Source of the DNA: Candidatus Hydrogenedens sp.
GTDB taxonomy: Bacteria; Hydrogenedentota; Hydrogenedentia; Hydrogenedentales; Hydrogenedentaceae
Direction: 5' to 3'
Length of the DNA: 59,034 nt
Assembly (NCBI GenBank): GCA_035378955.1
Contig: DAOSUS010000014.1
Coordinates: 1-59,034, forward strand
The notes beneath the pieces were generated by a model, which saw only the letters and a list, made by a program, of their open reading frames with translations, had not been told where the DNA came from and did no database searches. Both the position numbers and the translations under genes were made by a program. This document shows, in pieces, positions 52,336 to 59,034 of the stretch (the stretch's first letter is position 1; each line of letters starts with the position of its first letter).

Positions 52336-55300
52336 ATGGAACTCAAGAAAGTATTATTTGTGGTAATTCTTTTTGTGTGTGTTTCTGCAATTGGTTTTGC
52401 AGAATCGTATTGGATATATTCTGCCCGCTGGGAAGGGGATAATATCCCGCCTGACGCAAAACTTCAAGTATTAGCAAAAGAAGAGGGTTCTCTGGAATAT
52501 GTAGAATTTGGTGAGGATGGTATTGTTCGAAGAAGTATAATGCAATTTGGTAAGAAAGGGGTCGGATTTCCAGGTTTTACCTCGTTGAATAGAGCGTTAT
52601 TAGAAAAAAATTTTGATAAAACAGAGAAGGCATTGGCGAATGATGGGAGCAAGAATTTTAAATTGCAAATGGGAGATATTTCTCTAGAATGGTCTATTGT
52701 TCAAACGAAAGGTAATGAAGGGTTAATCGAAGCGAAGTGCTTTTTGAAAGACAAACTTTTGTATGTAGAGCAGAGAAAAGAGATTTATTCGGAAAAGGGT
52801 GTTCGTCCTGCTTTAATTCGCTGGGATTATCAGCAGGATGGGAAATCCGGGGTGATTGTGCAGGTGTTTGAACCCTGTGCAGGTATGAAATCAGCAAACA
52901 CAGAATATATCGTTACGGGTGGAGAAGAAGAGGTAATCAGGGTAGATGCCAAAGGAGATTTAGGTAAAGCAGTAGAGACTCAACCGGTACAATTTACTGC
53001 CCCTATGAAAGGGGTAAATTTGAGTTTTGATTCGGGCTGGTGGCCCAATGGTAAAGGTGAAGGTGGATTTGAGGAAAATCCAGGAGGTTTTCCGGTGCAA
53101 GTGCGTATTCGTGCTGCGGGAGTTGCTAATTATCAGGCAGATGTTCAAGGCTTTTTCCATTTAAGCCCACCATGGCTGAAAGCAGGTAATGCCAGTGGTT
53201 TCTGGGGTTATGATTTTGGAGCGGAATTGCTTATGAAAGCGGGGTTCGATATAGGACTTATTCCCCCATTTACAGTAGATATTCCTTATATCCCTGATGT
53301 GAACTTTCGGACGACGGCTTATGATTATTTTAACAGTTTTTTGTTAGATACAGTCTCGACTATTCAGGATAGTACACCTAAAACGCATCTGTTCGATGTT
53401 AACCTTGTTGATGTAATACTGAACTTAGTAGGTGTTTCCTTACCGAGCTGGTTAAAATGGATTCCTTTCGAAGCCGGAGCAGGTGTGGATGTTTCAGCGG
53501 ATGCTAATGGTTCACTGGAGTGTGACACGATAAGTTTACAGGAAGGTCTATTATTCTGGGAGGAAGGGCAATCGGTACCCGTACAAGTAGGAGAAGATGG
53601 TTATCGCTCCGTGATGAATTATAATGAAATTTGCAATCTTATTCTAACAGTTAAATTTTATCTAAATGTTTATATTAGTATTTTTGGAGGTCGGTGGGAT
53701 TTGCCTATAATGACAATACCTTGGTCGCCATTTAACGGACCTTTGGATTTAGAGTTCCGTCCTTGTGAGGTGAATTTTACCTCCGGTCCACCTTCTCAGC
53801 CTGCGACAGATTGGTTTACAGAAGATTTTGTTGTTGATAATGATTTAGATAATCTTAGGCTACTTTTAACACCTGCAAATAATGCAAATGGTTATTTTGC
53901 ATGCACTACCCCAGGAGTTACGGGATATCCGGTGGATTCAATCCTTTCGACGGTTGTTAACTTAGGCGATGATGCTTATGTTGAGGTGCCTTTGCAAGAT
54001 GGAAAACAAGTCGTTCTTTATGGAGTTGCTTATGACCGTGTTTTTATTGGAAGTAATGGTTATCTGACTTTTACAGAAGGTGATACCCAAAATAAAGAAT
54101 CGTCTGAAAATCACTTCCGTATTCCTCGTGTCTCTGGACTATTTGATAATTTAAAACCGAACGAAGGTGGGCAAATCTGGTGGAAACAGTTAGATGACCG
54201 ATTTGTTGTTACCTATGACCAGGTTAAGATTGATGGTAATTTTACAAATGATACAGCCAGTTTCCAGATAGAGATGTTCTTTGATGGTCGGATTGCCATT
54301 ACATGGCTAAACATTGAAGCCTATGACGGGTTGGCAGGCATTTCTGCAGGGAAAGGTGTTCCTGAAGGATTTAAGGAAAGTGATTTGTCTCGTTATGCTC
54401 CATGTATTGAACCGGAAGGAACAATAGAAGGATTACCTGAAGGTAATTTAGAAGGAGAAGGTTCTGCAGAAGGTTCAACGGAAGGTTCCAATGAAGGAGT
54501 TGTGGAAGGTGAAGGAGAAATTCCGGAAGGCTGTCCGAAACCATGTGCTATTACCTCATGTGGGGATACGGCAGTTCAGGGAAATGCCCGTAATGCATGG
54601 GAATCTTATTGCACAATGACAGGTATTAATTCTATTTCTACAGATTTCGATGGTAATCAAATGGTAGAATCAGCTCAATTACAACTTCTGGATATTATAT
54701 TGTCTAACCCGGGTGTTCAAAACCGTTGTTGCGTATTATCTGCATGGCAGAGCAATTATGCTTTATTTACAAACATTATTGATACTGCAGTATCACAGGG
54801 AAAAATTCCTCAAAATATTTTATCTGGAATGAATGCAAATCAGTTAAAAGCATTGTTCGCAGGGATAGCTACATTAGGGGAAAGCGGAACATTATCAATG
54901 CTTTCTCAAATAGCATCACAGGTAGGAGTTTCTTTTATGGTAGGTCAAGTAGATGCCTCTGCAAGTCAGTATTTAGGTGCATATGGTGATGCGGATGGGG
55001 ATAGTGTTTGTAATCTGGCAGAGTATAACGCTACTTTCAATGGTAGTGCCGAAAGTATAATAACATTTGTAGTTTCCGCTGTTGACCCCACGGCAAAAAG
55101 TAATGGGGGTGGATGTGGTGCTCCATGTTTTAGCGAGACGAATGAAGGGGAAATTCTCCCTATGTATCAATTATCGGTTATAACCGAAGGAAATACGGCT
55201 CCTGTTTCGGTTCAGGTATCCCCTGAAAGTAGCGAAGGTTTACAGCCGGGATATTACTACCTTGGGACAACAGTAACAGCACAGGCTACCTATAATTCGT

Positions 55301-56151
55301 CGAAGGATATATGGCAAGGCTGGACAATTAATGGACAATTTGTAGGAACTGCAAATCCTGTAACATTCAGCATTAGTCAGAATACAGTTCTGAAAGCAAT
55401 GTTTTTGCCGATTGAACCCGAAGGAGTAACCGAAGGCGAGGTAAATCTTGTTGTTCCTGTTATACAGCCTTATGTTTTAGAATTGGGAACTGTGAATACA
55501 GGAGATTGTGTAGAAGGCACATTTACAGTGATGAATTCCGAATTAAGCACGGGAGCGTTAGTTGGGATGGCAGTAATAAATGCTCCCGAATTGTCTTCTG
55601 AGGTATTCCAGATTGTTTCAGAAGCAAATTACAATCTTGCGCCGGGAGAAAGTCAATCTATAGTGGTGAGGTTCTGTGCCAATGACCTTGCTTCGGGTGA
55701 GTATCTTGCTATTGTATCGTTTACAGGTGGACCTAATATGCTTGTATATCCTGTAGTAGTAACAGTGATTTCCAATGAAGAAGGAACTCCAGAAGGAATA
55801 CCTGAGGGAGAAGGGACCGTAGAAGGAACTCCAGAAGGAGAAATTCATTCTCGACATAGTGCGGATATAAATATGAACTGGAAGATAGAACTCCGTGAAT
55901 TATTGCGTGTAATTCAATTCTTTAATTCTTTCGGTTATCATTGTGCCGATGTTCCCACATCTACAGAAGATGGGTATGAGGTTGGAGATGGGGCAAATCA
56001 CAGTTGTAATTATCATACTTCCGATTATAATCCCAAGAACTGGAAAATAGACTTCACAGAATTGTTGCGATTAATTCAGTTCTTTAATGCTGGCGGTTAT
56101 CATATTGATTCATCTGGAGAAGATGGCTTTGGTGTAGGAATACGGAATTAG
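52336..56151 (+). CDS. Large secreted multidomain protein with Glu-Gly linkers and the C-terminal EF-hand-like module
   Basis: 1271 residues after a good GGAG site. Signal peptide (MELKKVLFVVILFVCVSAIGFAE). A large unknown N-terminal region (to about 500) is followed by a domain with GVAYDRVFIGSNGYLTFTEG and FQIEMFFDGRIAITWLNI, resembling nidogen-like sheets (about 510-690). Then come a Glu-Gly linker (about 693-733), a Cys-rich helical region with GDADGDSVCNLAEY, an InlB-like repeat (WQGWTINGQFVGTANPVTF) and an immunoglobulin-like anchor-type domain (about 1040-1145). The last 90 residues repeat the tail of the peptidase at 24500 (ELLRVIQFFNS, ELLRLIQFFNAGGYH). No catalytic motif was recognised; it is probably a surface or matrix protein. 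Confidence 0.85.
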   Translation: MELKKVLFVVILFVCVSAIGFAESYWIYSARWEGDNIPPDAKLQVLAKEEGSLEYVEFGEDGIVRRSIMQFGKKGVGFPGFTSLNRALLEKNFDKTEKALANDGSKNFKLQMGDISLEWSIVQTKGNEGLIEAKCFLKDKLLYVEQRKEIYSEKGVRPALIRWDYQQDGKSGVIVQVFEPCAGMKSANTEYIVTGGEEEVIRVDAKGDLGKAVETQPVQFTAPMKGVNLSFDSGWWPNGKGEGGFEENPGGFPVQVRIRAAGVANYQADVQGFFHLSPPWLKAGNASGFWGYDFGAELLMKAGFDIGLIPPFTVDIPYIPDVNFRTTAYDYFNSFLLDTVSTIQDSTPKTHLFDVNLVDVILNLVGVSLPSWLKWIPFEAGAGVDVSADANGSLECDTISLQEGLLFWEEGQSVPVQVGEDGYRSVMNYNEICNLILTVKFYLNVYISIFGGRWDLPIMTIPWSPFNGPLDLEFRPCEVNFTSGPPSQPATDWFTEDFVVDNDLDNLRLLLTPANNANGYFACTTPGVTGYPVDSILSTVVNLGDDAYVEVPLQDGKQVVLYGVAYDRVFIGSNGYLTFTEGDTQNKESSENHFRIPRVSGLFDNLKPNEGGQIWWKQLDDRFVVTYDQVKIDGNFTNDTASFQIEMFFDGRIAITWLNIEAYDGLAGISAGKGVPEGFKESDLSRYAPCIEPEGTIEGLPEGNLEGEGSAEGSTEGSNEGVVEGEGEIPEGCPKPCAITSCGDTAVQGNARNAWESYCTMTGINSISTDFDGNQMVESAQLQLLDIILSNPGVQNRCCVLSAWQSNYALFTNIIDTAVSQGKIPQNILSGMNANQLKALFAGIATLGESGTLSMLSQIASQVGVSFMVGQVDASASQYLGAYGDADGDSVCNLAEYNATFNGSAESIITFVVSAVDPTAKSNGGGCGAPCFSETNEGEILPMYQLSVITEGNTAPVSVQVSPESSEGLQPGYYYLGTTVTAQATYNSSKDIWQGWTINGQFVGTANPVTFSISQNTVLKAMFLPIEPEGVTEGEVNLVVPVIQPYVLELGTVNTGDCVEGTFTVMNSELSTGALVGMAVINAPELSSEVFQIVSEANYNLAPGESQSIVVRFCANDLASGEYLAIVSFTGGPNMLVYPVVVTVISNEEGTPEGIPEGEGTVEGTPEGEIHSRHSADINMNWKIELRELLRVIQFFNSFGYHCADVPTSTEDGYEVGDGANHSCNYHTSDYNPKNWKIDFTELLRLIQFFNAGGYHIDSSGEDGFGVGIRN
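54410..54535 (+). repeat. Degenerate Glu-Gly linker repeat
   Basis: Short repeats based on GAAGG code EGxxEG units (LEGEGSAEGSTEGSNEG). A second short tract lies at about 55776-55840 just before the terminal module. Same type as 24800-25236. Confidence 0.8.
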
Positions 56152-56178
56152 AAGTAAATTAAAAAAAGAAAGTGTATG

Positions 56179-56213
56179 ATGGGGAAAGGAAACTTTCCCC
56201 ATTAATTTTTATT
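56179..56213 (+). terminator. Rho-independent terminator with GAAA tetraloop
   Basis: A ten-bp stem (ATGGGGAAAG at 56179-56188 and its complement at 56193-56202) closed by GAAA is followed by TAATTTTTATTT. It lies 27 bp after the 1271-residue gene and before the D-aminoacylase gene. Confidence 0.9.
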
Positions 56214-56233
56214 TAGAGATAGGAGAGCGAAAT

Positions 56234-57973
56234 ATGTTGGATGTTCTTATTTTGGATGGTAAAATCGTAGATGGAAGCGGAACAAAGAAAGCATATTCCG
56301 CGGATATTGCCATTGAACGAGATAGGATTGTGGCAATAGGTAATCTGAAAGAAGCGGAGGCAAAGGAGAAAATTAATGCTCGGGGAAAAGTAGTATGTCC
56401 CGGATTTATAGACCCTCATTCGCATGCAGATATAAGTTTGCATAAAGAAAATGCGGAAGAATTACTTAAGCCTTTGATTAAGCAGGGAATAACCACTTTT
56501 GTTGGTGGAAATTGTGGTATGGGGCTTTCCCCTGTATTAGAGCCTGGAAAAGAAGCCATATTTACCTACATTGAGGTTTTTTCAAGTTTTGACCCAGAAA
56601 AAGAATTTCAATGGCGGACAACAAATGAATACTTTGATTTTTTAGAGAATAAAGGCATTCCACTAAATTCTGCTATTTTGGTGCCGCATGGTTTGTTAAG
56701 ATTACATGGGGTTGGGACAGAAAACCGATATGCTACAGATGAAGAGATACAAAAGATGGCAAGGGCTTTGGAAGTATCTTTAGATGCAGGGGGTATTGGA
56801 ATGTCCACAGGACTGCAATATTATCCGGGTAGTCAGAGCGATACGCGGGAATTGATTGAACTTGGAAAAGTCTTAAAAAAATACGATGGAATTTTTACCA
56901 GTCATTTGCGGAGTTATAGCAATACTTTAGATAAGGCCATTGATGAAGTTGTTGAAGTGGCAGGGAAGAATCAAATTCGGGCGCAAGTTTCGCATTTATT
57001 CTGGGTGCCTGATATGGGAGTAATGGGTCCCTTTGTTCGTTCATTAATTCGTATGATGGCAAGTTTAGCCCAGTGGATTCCTATCCCTATACCCTTAGGA
57101 AAACCCATAGAGAAAGCCATTGAAAGGATTGTAGGAAATCAAGAAAAAGGAGTGAATGTAAGTGTGGATGTTATGCCAACAACAACCGGTTTTACTCATC
57201 TTTTAGCGTTTTTCCCACCGTGGGCATTGGAAGGGGATAGAACGCAGGTTTTAAATCGGTTGAAGGATTATGAATTAAGAAAGAAGATGTTAAATAGTAT
57301 CGAACATGGCAAAATGGAATGGCCTCATACGGGTCCCGATTCGTGGACATTAAATTTATTCCGCCTTATGGGTTGGGAATGTGCTCATATTATGGCAGTG
57401 CAATCTGAAAAAAATAAACGATACGAAGGAATGAATCTTATAGAAATTGCAAGAGAACGGAAACAACATCCCTTTGATACTGCCTGTGATTTATTGCTTG
57501 AAGAAGAAGGGCATGTCCTTGTGTTTGAAAGCATTGCAGAACCGGATGATTTGTTGACGGAACGAACAACCTTCCCTTCAATGGCACATCCGAAGGTAAT
57601 GATCTCCACAGATGCCATACTGATGGGTTTTGGTATGCCATCGCCTTTGTTCTATGGCTGTTATCCACGGTATTTACGCCGCTATTGTAAAGAATTGAAA
57701 TTGGTATCTTTAGAAATGGGCATCCGTAAATGCACATCATTATCGGCAGAACATTTTAACTTAAAACAACGAGGATTGCTAAAAGAAGGGTATTTTGCGG
57801 ATGTTCTTGTGATTGATATGGATAATATAGATTCAAAGGCATGTTTCAAGTCACCGACAGAATCACCGTCCGGGGTGGATGAAGTAATTATTAACGGGAA
57901 ACGGGTCGTGAAAGAGGGAGAATTCCAGAAAGGACTAAAAGCGGGTTCATTGCTACGCAATAAGAGGGGATAG
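56234..57973 (+). CDS. N-acyl-D-amino-acid deacylase (amidohydrolase)
   Basis: 579 residues, somewhat longer than typical D-aminoacylases (about 480-530). The metal-site HSH pair is at His62/His64 in FIDPHSHADIS. GGNCGMGLSPV, MSTGLQYYPGS, SHLRSYSNTL and SHLF follow in family order. The C-terminal beta part has LKEGYFADVLVIDMDNI and TESPSGVDEVIINGKRV. No signal peptide, so cytoplasmic. It would release D-amino acids from N-acylated forms, possibly peptidoglycan-derived. The ATG follows GGAG, and a terminator precedes it. Confidence 0.92.
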   Translation: MLDVLILDGKIVDGSGTKKAYSADIAIERDRIVAIGNLKEAEAKEKINARGKVVCPGFIDPHSHADISLHKENAEELLKPLIKQGITTFVGGNCGMGLSPVLEPGKEAIFTYIEVFSSFDPEKEFQWRTTNEYFDFLENKGIPLNSAILVPHGLLRLHGVGTENRYATDEEIQKMARALEVSLDAGGIGMSTGLQYYPGSQSDTRELIELGKVLKKYDGIFTSHLRSYSNTLDKAIDEVVEVAGKNQIRAQVSHLFWVPDMGVMGPFVRSLIRMMASLAQWIPIPIPLGKPIEKAIERIVGNQEKGVNVSVDVMPTTTGFTHLLAFFPPWALEGDRTQVLNRLKDYELRKKMLNSIEHGKMEWPHTGPDSWTLNLFRLMGWECAHIMAVQSEKNKRYEGMNLIEIARERKQHPFDTACDLLLEEEGHVLVFESIAEPDDLLTERTTFPSMAHPKVMISTDAILMGFGMPSPLFYGCYPRYLRRYCKELKLVSLEMGIRKCTSLSAEHFNLKQRGLLKEGYFADVLVIDMDNIDSKACFKSPTESPSGVDEVIINGKRVVKEGEFQKGLKAGSLLRNKRG

Positions 57974-58070
57974 TCGTTTTCTTTTATATAATTAGAAATG
58001 GTATCATCAATTCAGGAAAGCGTAAGGCGTTTATTCGAGTGTTATTAAAATCAATGAAAGGAGTGTTTCT

Positions 58071-59034
58071 ATGAAAAAACTATTTTTCAACCAAACTTTA
58101 ACAATGGGTATCTTTTTATTTCTTGTCCTTTTTTCTGTCAAAATTTTTGCGGAGGATGTATCCCCTATAACTATAACACAATTGGAAAGACCTATAATTC
58201 GGTATGAAGTAATAGTTCCTGATGTGGGTGAGTTTGTAACATTAAAATGTGATTTTCACATGCATACGGTTTTTTCAGATGGACGTGTGTGGCCTGATTT
58301 GCGAGTTGTAGAAGCCTGGGTAATGGGATTGGATGCTATTGCTATTACAGACCATATAGAAAACGATAAACGCAGGCCGTTTTTGTCAGGAGATGATAAC
58401 TCTTCTTATGAATTAGCAAAAGGGACTGCAGAACGGTATGGAATTATTCTTATCAGAGGTGGGGAAATTACACGAGAGCAACCTTACGGACATTATAATG
58501 CCTTATTTTTGAAAGATGTAAATCTTGTGGATAATGAGGACCCCTTTACAGCAATTGAAAACGCAGTTAAGCAGGGTGCTTTTATTCAATGGAACCATCC
58601 GGATTGGAATTCCGCTACACGGAATCATTTCGAATTTCAGAAAAAGTTGTTAGACAAAGGATATTTGCATGGAGTTGAAATATCGAATGGTGCCGATTGG
58701 TATCCGCATGTAATAGATTGGGCATTAGAAAATAATCTAACAATGATGGGAAATAGCGACCTGCACGGATTAATTATGGGTGAATTTCATCTGGATAAAT
58801 TTCAAAGACCTATGACTTTAGTTTTTGCAAAGGAAAAGACGGAACAGGGAATTCGTGAGGCTCTGGATAATAAACGGACTGTTGTATGGATAGCAGATTT
58901 AATTAATGGTAGGGAAGAATGGGTTTCCAAGTTGTTTCTTTCCTGTGTTCATTTTGGGAAAATACAAATAACCAATCCTGAAAAGAAAGAAGGTCAGATA
59001 CGATTAGAAAATGTGTCGGATATTCCATGGTCAT
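58071..59034 (+). CDS. Exported PHP-domain metal-dependent hydrolase, truncated by the window end
   Basis: 321 residues are visible, open at the right edge. A signal peptide (MKKLFFNQTLTMGIFLFLVLFSVKIFAE) is followed by LKCDFHMHTVFSDGR (His63, His65), AITDHIEND (Asp94, His95), and later GNSDLHG, the classic PHP metal ligands. GGEITREQPYGHYNAL lies between. PHP domains are phosphatases or phosphodiesterases; exported single-domain versions are usually annotated PHP-domain hydrolases. It has a GGAG site. The C-terminus is missing. Confidence 0.88.
   Translation, partial: MKKLFFNQTLTMGIFLFLVLFSVKIFAEDVSPITITQLERPIIRYEVIVPDVGEFVTLKCDFHMHTVFSDGRVWPDLRVVEAWVMGLDAIAITDHIENDKRRPFLSGDDNSSYELAKGTAERYGIILIRGGEITREQPYGHYNALFLKDVNLVDNEDPFTAIENAVKQGAFIQWNHPDWNSATRNHFEFQKKLLDKGYLHGVEISNGADWYPHVIDWALENNLTMMGNSDLHGLIMGEFHLDKFQRPMTLVFAKEKTEQGIREALDNKRTVVWIADLINGREEWVSKLFLSCVHFGKIQITNPEKKEGQIRLENVSDIPWS

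Overview
The window looks like a chromosomal piece of an uncultured, AT-rich, Gram-negative anaerobe. The best fit is the Hydrogenedentes (NKB19) lineage. This rests on inference from four signals: long secreted proteins with Glu-Gly-rich linkers, a recurring C-terminal module built around ELLRVIQFFNSGGYHC, many Gfo/Idh/MocA, DUF1080, PmoA-like and DUF4091 sugar enzymes, and an oxygen-sensitive 2-hydroxyacyl-CoA dehydratase set. No rRNA or other taxonomic marker is present, so the assignment is tentative.

Layout. 1-8.6 kb: folC, an oxidoreductase, a lytic transglycosylase, a DUF1080 protein and two URO-D-fold proteins. 8.7-12.6 kb: an unknown protein, then a PmoA-like / Gfo-Idh-MocA / TIM-barrel operon closed by a strong terminator. 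12.8-17.6 kb: a DUF4139 protein, a likely nnrE-thpR-yggT operon, and pckA. 17.7-24.4 kb: a large DUF4091 secreted protein, a histone-deacetylase-like hydrolase, a small Tat beta-helix protein and a polytopic membrane protein. 24.5-27.5 kb (minus): a secreted papain-like peptidase with PASTA repeats. 28.0-31.3 kb: dehydratase subunit, activator, dehydratase subunit. 31.3-39.6 kb (minus): a B12/radical SAM protein without a normal start codon, a second Gfo/Idh-TIM barrel pair, an orphan DNA methyltransferase, a GH39-like enzyme, and a three-gene membrane operon whose last gene (DUF1295) is frameshifted.

40.1-43.3 kb is a compact restriction-modification cassette (XRE regulator, beta-type methyltransferase, unknown protein, Mrr-type nuclease). 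It is bounded by inverted repeats of about 100 bp, and outside them by 67-bp direct repeats, one of which runs into the 3' end of a tRNA-Ser gene. No transposase or integrase is visible. This is the most system-like object here. 43.4-59.0 kb: a hybrid histidine kinase, a GH50-like hydrolase, a GH78 rhamnosidase fused to an L,D-transpeptidase, EF-P, a small Sm-like protein, a 1271-residue secreted protein carrying the same C-terminal module as the peptidase, a D-aminoacylase and a truncated PHP-domain protein.

Taken together, the genes describe a polysaccharide and glycoside scavenger with exported glycosidases, oxidoreductase/lyase-type sugar processing and cell-wall-active enzymes. Two frameshifts (DUF1295 and the XRE regulator) both sit in A/T homopolymers, and each is repaired by removing one base. 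They may be assembly errors, recent decay or slippage switches.
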